Counted from the stretch's first letter, positions 1 through 8,044 are shown. The stretch is DNA of 18,160 nucleotides from Desulfohalobiaceae bacterium (GCA_021737525.1 JAIPDU010000009.1:1-18160), one strand, 5' to 3'. The notes: a model not told the origin generated them from the sequence alone. Translations and numbers: made by a program.

Positions 1-6
1 AAACAC

Positions 7-1047
7 ATGATCAAAGTCCTTGTTGTCGACGACTCAGCCATTGTCCGACAGGTCCTGGAAAGGGAGCTGGGCAGGGCGGAAGGCCTGGAGATCGTGGGCT
101 CGGCCCCGGATCCCTATGTAGCCAGGGACATGATCGTCGAGCTCCGGCCGAATGTAGTGCTCCTGGACATCGAGATGCCCAGGATGGACGGGCTGACCTT
201 CCTGAAAAAGCTCATGCAGTATTATCCCCTTCCCGTGATCATTGTCTCCTCCCTGACCAAGGCAGGGGCGGATCTGGCTGTTGATGCGGTCAATACCGGG
301 GCCGTGGATGTGGTGTCCAAGCCGGGATCCTCCTTCAGCGTCTCCGAGCTGGTGCCCTCGCTTGTGGACAAGATCCGTGCCGCGGCCAGGGTCAATATCC
401 AGTCCTACCTGCAACAGCCCGCCAAGCAGGAGCAACGGATCACCACGGAGCTCGCCCGCAGAAAAATCACCAACAAGGTCATCGCCATCGGCGCCTCAAC
501 CGGGGGAACCCAGGCCCTGGACTCCCTGTTGCAGCAGCTGCCGGGACACGTCCCCGGTATCCTCATCGTGCAGCACATGCCGGAAAATTTCACCGCCTCC
601 TTCGCCGAAAGGCTGAATGATCGCTCCGCTCTGGAGGTCCGGGAAGCCCGCAACAACGACTCCGTGGTTCCCGGAGTGGCATTGATCGCTCCGGGAAATT
701 ACCATATGATCCTCCGCCGCAGCGGAGCCAGATTCTACGTGAACATCAAGCAGGGACCCATGATCTGCAGACAGCGCCCCAGCGTGGACGTCCTTTTCAA
801 ATCCGTGGCGCAGAACGCCGGGAAGAACGCTGCCGGCGCCCTGCTCACCGGAATGGGCAAGGACGGGGCCGAGGGCCTGCTGCAGATGCTGCAGGCGGAA
901 GCCAGGACCATCGCCCAGGACGAGAAGAGCAGCCTGGTTTTCGGAATGCCTCAGGAGGCCATTAAATTGGGGGCTGCGGAGAGCGTGCTCTCCCTGAACG
1001 CCATTCCCGGAGCCCTTGTGGAATGGGCAGCCGCGCAGGGAACGTGA
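7..1047 (+). CDS. cheB: CheB, chemoreceptor glutamate methylesterase/deamidase
   Basis: Removes methyl groups from chemoreceptor glutamates (and deamidates Gln) in the cytoplasm, after phosphorylation by CheA. The 346-residue protein has an N-terminal receiver domain (about 1-125) with the acidic pair D9/D10, phosphoacceptor D54 in VLLDIEMP and the conserved K105. A linker (about 126-155) leads to the esterase domain. The catalytic triad is visible as S164 (GASTGG), H190 (VQHMP) and D286 (TGMGKDG), the same numbering as I recall for enteric CheB, so the protein looks complete and active. The ATG lies only 6 bases into the window, so promoter and ribosome site cannot be judged. The HDOD gene follows 58 bp downstream on the same strand and is probably co-transcribed. 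Confidence 0.97.
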   Translation: MIKVLVVDDSAIVRQVLERELGRAEGLEIVGSAPDPYVARDMIVELRPNVVLLDIEMPRMDGLTFLKKLMQYYPLPVIIVSSLTKAGADLAVDAVNTGAVDVVSKPGSSFSVSELVPSLVDKIRAAARVNIQSYLQQPAKQEQRITTELARRKITNKVIAIGASTGGTQALDSLLQQLPGHVPGILIVQHMPENFTASFAERLNDRSALEVREARNNDSVVPGVALIAPGNYHMILRRSGARFYVNIKQGPMICRQRPSVDVLFKSVAQNAGKNAAGALLTGMGKDGAEGLLQMLQAEARTIAQDEKSSLVFGMPQEAIKLGAAESVLSLNAIPGALVEWAAAQGT

Positions 1048-1105
1048 TCCCTTGTTGTACGTTCGGAGCTCAATGGGCAACGCGGAACGGGGAACGAGAA
1101 AAGAT

Positions 1106-1993
1106 ATGGACACTGCCTTCCACGGCCGCCTGGAGCGGATCAAAAAGCTCCCCACCCTTCCCCTGGTCATCCGGAAACTGGACCAGGCGGTCCAGGACCC
1201 GGATTCGGACATCACGCAAATTACCGGCATCATAGAGGACGATCCGGCAATCATGGCCCGTATCCTCAAGGTGGCCAACTCCGTGTTCTATACCACGGAG
1301 AAGGGAATTAGCGACCTGAGGACGGCGGTGGTGGTCATGGGCCTGCGCGCTGTGCACAACATCGCGCTGTCCACCGCCGTCTTCTCGACCTTCCCCCCCA
1401 GCCAGGGGACCAAAATGGATCGCACAGCTTTCTGGAAGCACAGCATCTATACCGCAATCGCCACGGAAGTCCTCTCCACCTACGCCGCCGCATCAATGGA
1501 AAACAGCGGCCATCACCGCGACGAGCTGCACTTGGCCGGGCTGATGCACGATATCGGGAAGATCGTTCTGGAGCAGTTCTTCCACCACGAATTCTCTCAG
1601 GCCCTGGAGCTCTGCCGCAACCAGGAGATCCCCCTGCATTTGGCGGAAAAGAGGATCCTGGGAGCGGATCATGCCCAAGTGGGCGCCTGGCTAGGTGAAA
1701 AATGGAATCTGTCTCCGGACATCATCGAGGTCATCCGCTGGCATCACCAGCCGGAGGATGCGGAAAAGCCCGACCGTCACCTCGTGGGGCTCTGCCATGT
1801 GGCAAACCATCTGGTCAACATGGAAGGGCTGGGCAACGGCGGCGATTCAGCCTCTCTCTCCAGCCATGCCGCCTTCTCCGATATCGGAGTTTCCGCGGAA
1901 GCGGCCCCGGATATCGTGGAAGAAATCCGCCGGAAAGCGGACAACTCGCGGGTGCTGCTTGACATGGCGGAGCAAGAGGCACCGCGGGGCTAG
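1106..1993 (+). CDS. HDOD-domain signalling protein (first of two)
   Basis: HDOD proteins are HD-related domains used in bacterial signalling, often without demonstrated phosphodiesterase activity and often found beside chemotaxis and motility genes. The protein reads MDTAFHGRLERIKKLPTLP from ATG 1106, a typical HDOD beginning. It then has the helix with ILKVANSVFY, the GL-x-AVHNIAL segment, the LMHDIGK signature near residue 150 and a later RWHHQPE motif. The frame is open upstream to an ATG at 1016 inside cheB, but that extension is charged and not family-like, so 1106 is preferred (295 residues). The upstream spacer contains two 7-nt steps of GGAACG type that also form the weak ribosome site. 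The TAG stop lies inside the 9-bp direct repeat flanking the next mobile element. Confidence 0.9.
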   Translation: MDTAFHGRLERIKKLPTLPLVIRKLDQAVQDPDSDITQITGIIEDDPAIMARILKVANSVFYTTEKGISDLRTAVVVMGLRAVHNIALSTAVFSTFPPSQGTKMDRTAFWKHSIYTAIATEVLSTYAAASMENSGHHRDELHLAGLMHDIGKIVLEQFFHHEFSQALELCRNQEIPLHLAEKRILGADHAQVGAWLGEKWNLSPDIIEVIRWHHQPEDAEKPDRHLVGLCHVANHLVNMEGLGNGGDSASLSSHAAFSDIGVSAEAAPDIVEEIRRKADNSRVLLDMAEQEAPRG

Positions 1994-2075
1994 AGCTGCC
2001 CTTTACCCACAACCAATTTATTGCCATTATACATAACCCGAGAAGATGAAACCTTTGTATATTCTCCTTTACGGC

Positions 2076-2202
<127 letters not shown>

Positions 2203-2210
2203 ATCCGACT

Positions 2211-2358
2211 TTAACCCGGTTAAATCCTGCTTGCCAATTTACTTAATTATTATCTCAAAGTATAGTAAATTGGGGCTGTTTCGCCCTTTTAAACAAGGAC
2301 CGGAAAAAGCAAGCAGGATCCAACCCAGGTTACCTGGGCTGGAATTTAACCGGGTTAA
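2211..2358. repeat. Multi-stem folded core inside the 411-bp element
   Basis: Nested complementary segments are visible. The outer stem is TTAACCCGGTTAAA (2211-2224) with 2345-2358. The next is ATCCTGCTTGC (2224-2234) with 2309-2319. The inner stem is CCAATTTACT (2234-2243) with 2264-2273. Two small side hairpins lie at about 2273-2286 and 2320-2342. This gives a branched, RNA-like layout rather than a simple palindrome. Whether it acts as DNA (cruciform, transposition) or as RNA is unknown. Confidence 0.6.
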
Positions 2359-2473
2359 TTCGAAACGATGCTTTTTCCTCTATTCTCTATTTGTGGGTAA
2401 AGGGCTGGGCTAGAGGGAAAACGGTGCCCGGATGTTGCTCCTTTTCCCTGGAACAAGCCAAAGGGTTCACGCG

Positions 2474-2983
2474 ATGCCGACGGAATACTACGAGACCCTT
2501 ACCGAGATCGCCATAGACAACTACACCTTCAAGGCCACTTGGAGCGCGGCCAGCGGGGAATGCTGCATCCTCTGGATCCAGGACACGGACTACATGGAGG
2601 ACTACGAGGCCCTGGGCAGGTTCTCCCGCTTCGACAAGAGAAAGATCCTTGAATTCGTCATCCGCTACGTTACCAATCCCCAACTCCGGGAAGACATCAG
2701 CAAGAAGCGCTTCGAGCGCCACATGGAGAGCCTCTCGCCCACAGTCTTCCACAGGATCTCCGAGCTGAGCCACGAAGAGCGGGAACGGGCCTACCGGGAG
2801 CTGTTCAACCTGGATTGCATGCTGGACGCAGCAGTGGATCTGAATTGGAAGCGGCGGGTCATGGCCAAGAAGTTCCATCCGGACCGGGGTGGGGACACCA
2901 TCTCCATGGCTCTTATCAACGAAGGATACGAACTGCTTACGGATCAGGACAATTCCCGAGACAAAGGGGAAAGGAATCAATAG
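2474..2983 (+). CDS. Small protein with C-terminal J-domain-like HPD segment
   Basis: The 169-residue product has no full family match that I recognise. Its last 40 residues look like the core of a J domain: a basic helix (WKRRVMAKKF), then H135-P136-D137 followed by RGGD, then a helix ending NEGYELL. The HPD tripeptide is what DnaJ-type co-chaperones use to stimulate Hsp70 ATPase. Placement at the C-terminus, with about 120 unrelated residues in front, is unlike classical DnaJ. The start at 2474 is preferred over the upstream ATG at 2432 because AAAGGG lies about 9 bases ahead. A 7-nt tandem array begins on the base after its stop codon. A role as an accessory chaperone for flagellar or chemotaxis assembly is inference from context. 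Confidence 0.75.
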   Translation: MPTEYYETLTEIAIDNYTFKATWSAASGECCILWIQDTDYMEDYEALGRFSRFDKRKILEFVIRYVTNPQLREDISKKRFERHMESLSPTVFHRISELSHEERERAYRELFNLDCMLDAAVDLNWKRRVMAKKFHPDRGGDTISMALINEGYELLTDQDNSRDKGERNQ

Positions 2984-3032
2984 TTCAAAGTTCAACGTTC
3001 GAAGGTCAAAGTTCGAAGTTTAAAGTTGAAGA
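2984..3032. repeat. 7-nt-period array (TTCAAAG/TTCGAAG type)
   Basis: Seven consecutive 7-mers in strict register, each a variant of TTCAAAG, TTCAACG or TTCGAAG. The first unit starts on the base after the J-domain gene's TAG. It is the same word family as the arrays at 5113, 12350, 13743, 14900 and 15404. Confidence 0.85.
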
Positions 3033-3052
3033 TAGGGAAGAAACTCAAAGCA

Positions 3053-3097
3053 ACTGACCTACTGACTCGCTGATACACTGACACACTGACTCACTGA
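3053..3097. repeat. 8-nt-period array (ACTGACTC type)
   Basis: Five full 8-mers in register, variants of ACTGACTC and ACTGACAC, plus a partial sixth. It ends a few bases before the AAGGTGA ribosome site of the ComFB-family gene. This is the complementary word family to the arrays at 13679 and 17945. Confidence 0.85.
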
Positions 3098-3113
3098 AGG
3101 GAAAAGGTGACTC

Positions 3114-3425
3114 ATGAGCAACGAGGACAAGCTCAAGGAAAAGTATCGCTACGGCTCCGTCTCCCTGTATAGAATCCGGAACAAGAATGAGCAGCAAGTA
3201 ATCCAAAACCTGGATGCCGTGCTCCGGGAATTCCCGGACTTTCAACCCAACACCCTCGACATACAGGACATTTACGCCCTGGCCTTGAACAAGCTCCCTC
3301 CCCACTACAAACAGGAAGCCTCCATTGTCCTGAGCGAATCCACCCCCCGCGAGACAATCCGCCAGGCCCTCCGGGAAGCGGTGGAAAAAGTGCGGGCCAA
3401 CCCCAACTACAGCAATGAGGCATAG
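3114..3425 (+). CDS. ComFB-family protein
   Basis: The 103-residue protein carries the family hallmark IYALALNKLPPHY (residues about 53-65), seen in late-competence ComFB-like proteins. As I recall, recent work on cyanobacterial members describes cyclic-dinucleotide binding, so a signalling role in this motility locus is plausible but unproven. Unlike many ComFB proteins that have Cys pairs, this one has no cysteine at all. ATG 3114 follows AAGGTGA at a good distance. The gene sits between an 8-nt tandem array upstream and a mobile element that starts on the base after its TAG. It is transcribed in line with cheB but lies far from it, so it may have its own promoter. Confidence 0.75.
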   Translation: MSNEDKLKEKYRYGSVSLYRIRNKNEQQVIQNLDAVLREFPDFQPNTLDIQDIYALALNKLPPHYKQEASIVLSESTPRETIRQALREAVEKVRANPNYSNEA

Positions 3426-3789
3426 GTAAACATTCAGGGGGTAGGATAGTCGGGAGGCAAAGCCTCAGAGAGAATTTTTTCTCACCGCAGAGGGCGCTGA
3501 GGTCGCTGAGAAGGCGCAGAGAGATTTTTTTGCTTTGCGTTGAGGTGCCGCAAAGCAAAAGGGCTCAGCCCGGCGTGAAGACGAATCAGGACTTTAGTCA
3601 ACCGGAGCCCTATTATCCTTTGCCCCGTCCCGGGGCAAAGGATAAGGCTTTTCCCTCTGCGTCCTGTCCCCCGCGTTCTCCGCTTGCCCGGTTAAACCGG
3701 GGCCCCTTTGGGGTGTTTAACTGAGGCGCCTCGGCGGTGTGCTACTCATCCTGCCACAGAAGCGCAGAACGACCCCCGTGAAGGGTTAC
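3426..3789. mobile_element. 364-bp IS66-type MITE with 8-bp target duplication
   Basis: The left end begins GTAAACATTCAGGGGGT (3426-3442). The right end, read inwards, begins GTAACCCTTCACGGGGGT (3789-3772), which matches apart from two substitutions and one inserted base. AGGCATAG is directly repeated at 3418-3425 and 3790-3797. GTAA-initial ends and 8-bp duplications are what I recall for the IS66 family. No transposase gene is present, so it is non-autonomous. The left copy of the duplication ends exactly with the ComFB-gene TAG. The interior holds a 9-nt-period inverted module. Confidence 0.8.
3475..3741. repeat. Nested 9-nt-period inverted module, GCAGAG/GCTGAG type, with two perfect hairpins
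   Basis: A T6 run (3475-3480) precedes ACCGCAGAG at 3484 and further 9-mers of GCGCTGAG type to about 3523. Hairpin 1 pairs TTTTGCTTTGCG (3528-3539) with 3549-3560. Hairpin 2 pairs ATCCTTTGCCCCG (3615-3627) with 3631-3643. The right arm (about 3655-3741) runs in the opposite sense and ends GGCGGTG. Both hairpins have close counterparts in the modules at 15067 and 16520, although the outer transposon ends differ. Confidence 0.75.
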
Positions 3790-3823
3790 AGGCATAGGGC
3801 TCATACTTCAGCCCGATCGCCCA

Positions 3824-3879
3824 CTGACCTCTGGCGTCTGACCTCCGATCTCCGACATCCGACCTCCGACCTCTGGCCC
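3824..3879. repeat. 7-nt-period array (CCGACCT type)
   Basis: Eight consecutive 7-mers in exact register, variants of CTGACCT and CCGACCT. The last base directly abuts the fliE stop codon (complement at 3880-3882), so on the fliE mRNA it forms the start of the 3' untranslated region. Confidence 0.85.
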
Positions 3880-4185
3880 CTAGACCCTGAGACGCATGAT
3901 CTTGTCATAGGCGTCCATGGCCTCGCTGCGCATCCGGCTCATCAATTGCAGGGAGAAGCCCGCCTTTTCCATATTGATCATCACTTCGTGGACACTGGTC
4001 TCCTTGCCCGCGGAAAAGTCCTCGATTGATTGATTCGCCTTGTCCTGCATGGCTGCCGTATCCTGCACAAACCCCTTGAGGGTCTGCAGGAAATCCTCGC
4101 CGCCCTGCTGCTTTTGCTGGGCGGTCTGCTCAATGGACTGCGCTATCTGACCGATGCTTCCGATTCCGGAAATCCCGTCGCTCAT
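3880..4185 (-). CDS. fliE: FliE, rod-MS ring junction protein
   Basis: FliE joins the MS ring to the proximal rod and is exported by the flagellar type III apparatus. The 101-residue length is normal. The conserved C-terminal half is present: VHEVMINMEKAGFSLQLM (about 65-82), then YDKIMRLRV at the very end. The ATG at 4185 follows a GGGGAGAGGG ribosome site (minus strand). It is third in the flgB-flgC-fliE order, 44 bp after flgC. A 7-nt repeat array begins directly behind its stop. Confidence 0.95.
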   Translation of the reverse strand: MSDGISGIGSIGQIAQSIEQTAQQKQQGGEDFLQTLKGFVQDTAAMQDKANQSIEDFSAGKETSVHEVMINMEKAGFSLQLMSRMRSEAMDAYDKIMRLRV

Positions 4186-4229
4186 ATTCCCTCTCCCCTA
4201 TTGGCTCGATCGGGCCGAAACCGCCCGGT

Positions 4230-4661
4230 TTAGCTGCCGATCTGCAGGGCCTGCCGGGCCATGCGCTGCGCGGATTTGATGCTGGTCACATTTGCCTCGT
4301 AGGAACGCACAGCCGCCTGCATGTCGGTCATCTCCTCCACCAGATTGATATCCGGCTTAAGCACGTACCCTTCCTCGTTCGCCTGGGGATGGGAGGGATT
4401 GTACACCTCCTTGGGCGGATCCCGGCTTTCCACTATCCGCTCCACGCGGACCCCCTGATTGGGATTCCGCAGACTGGACTGCAGCTGCTGGTCGAACCGC
4501 GGGTTCCTGGTGCGGAAAATCACTGATTTCTCCCGGTACGGACCGCCTTCCGGGGTGCTCGTGCTGTTGATGTTGGCCAGATTGGAGCTGATGGTGTTCA
4601 ATCTGGTGCTCTGGGCCTGAAGAGCCGAGGAGCTTATTTGCATGGACTGGAAAACGCTCAT
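4230..4661 (-). CDS. flgC: FlgC, proximal rod protein
   Basis: FlgC is a proximal rod subunit exported by the flagellar type III system. The 143-residue protein shows the rod/hook N-terminal signature SSSALQAQSTRLNTISSNLAN (shown only in part in databases as the flagellar basal-body rod motif). It also has the FlgC C-terminal block PDINLVEEMTDMQAAVRSYE, followed by NVTSIKSAQRMARQAL. The ribosome site GGGAG lies 8 bases before the ATG at 4661. It is 13 bp downstream of flgB in the same operon. Confidence 0.96.
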   Translation of the reverse strand: MSVFQSMQISSSALQAQSTRLNTISSNLANINSTSTPEGGPYREKSVIFRTRNPRFDQQLQSSLRNPNQGVRVERIVESRDPPKEVYNPSHPQANEEGYVLKPDINLVEEMTDMQAAVRSYEANVTSIKSAQRMARQALQIGS

Positions 4662-4674
4662 GGGTTATTCTCCC

Positions 4675-5064
4675 CTATTTCTGCAGCACATTCTGCAGGG
4701 TGCTGAACTTCTTGCGCAGCATCTTGGTCGTCGCCTCGTACTTGATCTGGTTCTCGGAAAGGCGCTGCATTTCCTGATCCAGACTCACATTGTTCTTGTC
4801 CCCTATACGGCTCAGGCTCGGCTCGCGGCTCACACTGCCCTGCACCTCCGGCGCTTCCCCGTGCACGGGATAATGCTTCGGATCGCTCGAAGTCAGGCTC
4901 ACCTCGGAGTCGGAAAGGCTGTTCTGCAGCTGCTGCTCGAAATCGAGCCTGGCCGGGGCATACCCTGGTGTATCCGAATTCGCGATATTGGAGCTGATCA
5001 CCTGCTGCCTCTGCACTCGGAGATTCAAGGCATTGTGCAATACATGGATAGTGTCCCCGAACAT
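4675..5064 (-). CDS. flgB: FlgB, proximal rod protein
   Basis: FlgB is the partner of FlgC in the proximal rod. From ATG 5064 the protein is MFGDTIHVLHNALNLRVQRQ and onward, with the SSNIANSDTPGY signature typical of FlgB and the C-terminal segment LSENQIKYEATTKML. The frame is open 10 codons further upstream (to 5094), but those codons cover the AAGGAG-rich ribosome site, so 5064 is the start (129 residues). The gap to the upstream TPR gene (90 bp) is filled by a 7-nt repeat array. The gene is probably transcribed from the sigma-54-type promoter ahead of the TPR gene. Confidence 0.96.
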   Translation of the reverse strand: MFGDTIHVLHNALNLRVQRQQVISSNIANSDTPGYAPARLDFEQQLQNSLSDSEVSLTSSDPKHYPVHGEAPEVQGSVSREPSLSRIGDKNNVSLDQEMQRLSENQIKYEATTKMLRKKFSTLQNVLQK

Positions 5065-5112
5065 TATTTCGCTTCTCCTTCTCCTTGAGTTCACCTTCTT
5101 CTTCTGCGCTTC

Positions 5113-5153
5113 TTCAACGTTGAACCCTGAACTTTGAACTTTGAACTTCGGGC
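5113..5153. repeat. 7-nt-period array (TTGAACT type)
   Basis: Six 7-mers in register (TTCAACG, then variants of TTGAACT). The last unit touches the stop codon of the TPR gene (complement at 5154-5156). The array lies inside the predicted TPR-flgB-flgC-fliE transcript. Confidence 0.85.
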
Positions 5154-7583
5154 TCAGTCATCCCTTTTCCGCAAAGCCTCGATCGCCATCCCCTCCTCGG
5201 CCAGATCGCTCCAGAGGGGGCTTTCATTCCTATCGACAATCCGCTGCCAGAGTTTAGTCCCTTCCTCCTCCCGGTCCGTTTTCATGCGGATCTGGCCCAT
5301 TCGGTATCTGGCTTGATCCGCTTGGTATCCCTGTTGTTCCAGAAAGGAATACAAAGGCAGGGCCTGGCTGAAGACTCCAGTGCGATACAGGCACTCCGCA
5401 CTCTGCAAAAGGAGCTCCGGAGATGCCTTGCGCCAGCGCGTACCCGTGGCCCGGGCCAGATATCGCTGCGCCTCCCCGAAACGCTCCATGGAGAAAAGGA
5501 GCCTTCCGGCCTGGGCGTCCAATTTCCGGCTGACCGGACGATCCGGAGAACGCAGCAGACCCGCGGCGCGTTCGGTCTGTCCCGCCTTGCGCAGGGACTT
5601 GACCAGCATAAAATACATGGCCTTTTGATGCGCTCCCCCGGGGTACTCCTCCAGGTATTTCTCGGCAAGATCCGCGGACCGGGAGTACTCTTCCCGACGC
5701 AGATAGCTCCGTGCCAGAAGCGGAAAGACATCCTCCCGTTTTTCCGGGTTTCCGGCCAGGCTCATCATGTACTCGTACACGCGGCTCGCCCGGTCGAAAA
5801 AACCGAGGCGGGAAAAGGCCCCGCCCAGATCGTAGAGAAAGTCCAGGGGAAGCCTGGCGTGGCGCAAGGATTCCCTGTTCTTCTGCACCAGGGCCATAGC
5901 CCGGATATAGGCGTCCTTTTCCAGCAGCTCCCGCACCACTCCGGGCAGTATGTCCACCAGGAGGACTCGGGCGTGGGACTGAAGCTTCCCCGCGGAATGT
6001 TCGCGCAGGAAAGGGGCGAGCCAGTGGACCGCAGCACGGTCATGACCGTTGAGATGGGCCACCAGGATCCTCTTGAAAGCGGCTTCCTCCCGAATGGCTC
6101 GGCTTCCCGCCCTTTGGGCGATATTGTGGTAGGCCCGCGCCAAGTCGTTGGCGTCCGCGTCGTCCTTGTTCAAGACCGCCAGATCGGCCAGCTCGGTCTC
6201 GGCTCGCCATCTGGCCCGGCAGTCACCGGATTCATCCGTTATACGCATCAAGCTCACCTTGCCCAGCAACCCGGCCCCACGCTGCAAGTCGGACATGGCC
6301 TCCCCGAACCGGGCCATGGCGACCCGTTCCCAATCCCGATCCGGAAGCGAATTTGCCAGTCTGGAGTAAAGCTGCAAGGCGTCGCCGTAGTTCCCGTTTT
6401 CGTAGCTGTAGCGGGCGAGCTGGGCCAGAGCCCGGGGATGATTCCGCAACAGGACCCTGGGGAAGCTTTTCAAATCCCTGACAGCCCGCTTCTGCTTGCC
6501 CGTGGCGAATGCGGCCTGCGCCTTGCGCAGGGCGAAAATTTTCCTGTCCGGGAAGTCCTTGTCCGGCGGATCCGAAGCCAAGGCGTAGGCCCTTTCCGCG
6601 TGCCCCGTTCCCAGGGCCGTCTCGATTTCCAGGAGCTTGGCGTAAGACTTCCATTGGCCGGGAGCATCATCGGAGAAACTCATATCTCGGGCACGGGCGT
6701 ACCCCAGATAGGGGTTGCCGGCAGAGGCAGCCGCGTACGCGCCGAGATAGTCCAGGACCTCTTTGTATCCCTCTTGATTCCTCACCGGGAGCATGCGAAG
6801 AATCCGACGCCCTTCCCCTGTCTTGCCCTGGCGCAACAAGAGATCCACTCTGGCGATAGTGGCAGGCAGCCGCTCCCTGTCCGAAGCGTCTCCGGATTGC
6901 GCTTGATCCAATGCCCCGAGCGCCTCGGCCCACTCGCCTTTCTCCCCTGAATCGAGCATCTTTTCCGGAAGCGACTCCAGATCCCCAGGGCGCAAAAACC
7001 CGGGGAAGGGGGGGAAGGTGTAGACTAGATCCGGATCGACCCGCAGCGGAAGCTCATACTCGCGGAAGAAGGCCATCCAGTCCTCCCTGTAGGGCGAATC
7101 AACCCTGCGACTCATGGATACCCCTCTACGCCCCACGGACAATTCGCCGCCCAGCTCCTTGGCGATTGCGGGCCTGGTTTGCTCCCCTTCCCCTGGCCAG
7201 CTCAGTCTCAGGCGCAAAACGGACGGATCTTTTGCTGTCGAATATTCGACATCCGCGGGAGGTCTCCGCAGCACCAGGGAGACAATGGTTTTCTCCCCTT
7301 GCTCGGCGAGAAGGCTCCGGGCCAGCTCAACGCCGGCCTCGAGCTTGTCCATGGACTCGGCCACACCGGTGCGGTAGAGAATGACATCCAGGCGCTGCCC
7401 CGAGGTTTTAACCTCATACTCCGGGACAGCGGAGAAGATGAGCTCGAAATGGGTCCTCCCCTCCTCTCGGGATCGATCAATCCGGTACAGGGTATGCTCC
7501 CGGGCCTGGGCCACGCCCCCGGAAAACCCCAGGCACAGGCTGAGGAGGAGAATTCCTGATATGAAAGCCCTTTTCTTGGCCAT
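5154..7583 (-). CDS. Exported tetratricopeptide-repeat protein ahead of flgB
   Basis: The 809-residue protein starts at ATG 7583 with an AAGGAG site 8 bases ahead. A longer frame to 7694 would bury the signal peptide and the promoter. Residues 1-27 are a Sec signal peptide (MAKKRAF, a hydrophobic core, then AQA). Residues about 28-145 are beta-rich and AMIN-like (HFELIFSAVPEYEV, IVSLVLRRPP). The rest is alpha-helical with TPR-like pairs, for example ALAQLARYSYENGNYGDALQ and FPLLARSYLRREEYSRSADL. It is therefore probably periplasmic or anchored to the envelope. As first gene of the operon with flgB-flgC-fliE it may help basal-body assembly across the wall; that is inference from position. No catalytic domain is visible. 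Confidence 0.85.
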   Translation of the reverse strand: MAKKRAFISGILLLSLCLGFSGGVAQAREHTLYRIDRSREEGRTHFELIFSAVPEYEVKTSGQRLDVILYRTGVAESMDKLEAGVELARSLLAEQGEKTIVSLVLRRPPADVEYSTAKDPSVLRLRLSWPGEGEQTRPAIAKELGGELSVGRRGVSMSRRVDSPYREDWMAFFREYELPLRVDPDLVYTFPPFPGFLRPGDLESLPEKMLDSGEKGEWAEALGALDQAQSGDASDRERLPATIARVDLLLRQGKTGEGRRILRMLPVRNQEGYKEVLDYLGAYAAASAGNPYLGYARARDMSFSDDAPGQWKSYAKLLEIETALGTGHAERAYALASDPPDKDFPDRKIFALRKAQAAFATGKQKRAVRDLKSFPRVLLRNHPRALAQLARYSYENGNYGDALQLYSRLANSLPDRDWERVAMARFGEAMSDLQRGAGLLGKVSLMRITDESGDCRARWRAETELADLAVLNKDDADANDLARAYHNIAQRAGSRAIREEAAFKRILVAHLNGHDRAAVHWLAPFLREHSAGKLQSHARVLLVDILPGVVRELLEKDAYIRAMALVQKNRESLRHARLPLDFLYDLGGAFSRLGFFDRASRVYEYMMSLAGNPEKREDVFPLLARSYLRREEYSRSADLAEKYLEEYPGGAHQKAMYFMLVKSLRKAGQTERAAGLLRSPDRPVSRKLDAQAGRLLFSMERFGEAQRYLARATGTRWRKASPELLLQSAECLYRTGVFSQALPLYSFLEQQGYQADQARYRMGQIRMKTDREEEGTKLWQRIVDRNESPLWSDLAEEGMAIEALRKRDD

Positions 7584-7609
7584 AGCTCGCACTCCTTCCC
7601 CGACTCTCA

Positions 7610-7625
7610 AGCAAAAAGCAGGCCA
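7610..7625 (-). promoter_or_regulatory. Sigma-54-type promoter for TPR-flgB-flgC-fliE
   Basis: On the minus strand the sequence reads TGGCCTGCTTTTTGCT, giving the invariant GG and GC with the correct 10-base spacing and TTGC at -12. The expected start lies about 12 bases downstream, near 7598. That leaves a short leader with the AAGGAG site of the TPR gene. Sigma-54 control of rod genes is usual for polar flagella with FlrC/FleQ-type regulators. Confidence 0.65.
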
Positions 7626-7652
7626 AGAACAGACTGAGGGATCGCCCCCGCA

Positions 7653-7699
7653 CCCACTTGAGGTTTCCGGCCGAATGGCGCCCGGAAACCTCAAGTGGG
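7653..7699. repeat. Perfect 18-bp inverted repeat in the divergent promoter region
   Basis: CCCACTTGAGGTTTCCGG (7653-7670) pairs with its exact reverse complement at 7682-7699 around an 11-base loop. It lies just upstream of the -24 element of the TPR-operon promoter. There is no T-tract, so it is unlikely to be a simple terminator. It could be a binding site for an activator, or a remnant repeat. Confidence 0.7.
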
Positions 7700-7979
7700 C
7701 GCAGGGTTAAGATCCCCGCACTTCCGACCGATAGGGAGATAGGACAAGGTACCGCCCTGCCCCGTCACTGCTCATCAAGGAGGGACCCGGGGCCGCGGGG
7801 CGGAGCACGGATCGCCGTTTCTCCCGGATCCATGGCTTCAGGGGAACAAGTCGCCCCGTGTCTGCAATATGGCGATATTTTGACAGAGACAGGGATCCGG
7901 CAGGCTGGCGGAGCTCTAACCTAGGGCGGGATTCACCGGAGGCTGGGAATCCCGCGGCGCGGGACCTGCTACCCAGCAA
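7700..7979. other. Non-coding stretch between divergent flagellar promoters
   Basis: I see no gene here. There is an 8-bp hairpin CGGGATTC (7927-7934) with 7947-7954, and a GC-rich palindrome CCCGCGGCGCGGG (7951-7963), both 20-55 bases upstream of the cheY promoter. That is where enhancer-binding proteins for sigma-54 often bind. The binding role is inference. Confidence 0.4.
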
Positions 7980-7997
7980 TTGGCAGGATTCTTGCTA
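7980..7997 (+). promoter_or_regulatory. Sigma-54-type promoter for cheY-cheX
   Basis: TTGGCAGGATTCTTGCTA matches the -24/-12 consensus (TGGCA, then TTGCT) with exact spacing. The predicted start is near 8007-8009, leaving a leader of about 37 bases that contains AGGAGGT 8 bases before the cheY ATG. Confidence 0.8.
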
Positions 7998-8044
7998 TAA
8001 GGGCTGAATTCCAACCCCACTCCACAAAAAAAGGAGGTCCAGAA

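Noticed and set aside
496..1278. 260-codon minus-strand frame across cheB and the HDOD start
   Set aside because: It runs antisense to two well-supported genes and across their intergenic gap; no motif was seen.
5313..6950. 545-codon open frame on the plus strand
   Set aside because: It is antisense to the TPR gene, with no domain signals and no ribosome site. The TPR protein has a signal peptide and repeat pattern.
7653..7699. Perfect 18-bp inverted repeat as a rho-independent terminator
   Set aside because: There is no T-tract on either side and it lies between divergent promoters rather than after a gene.
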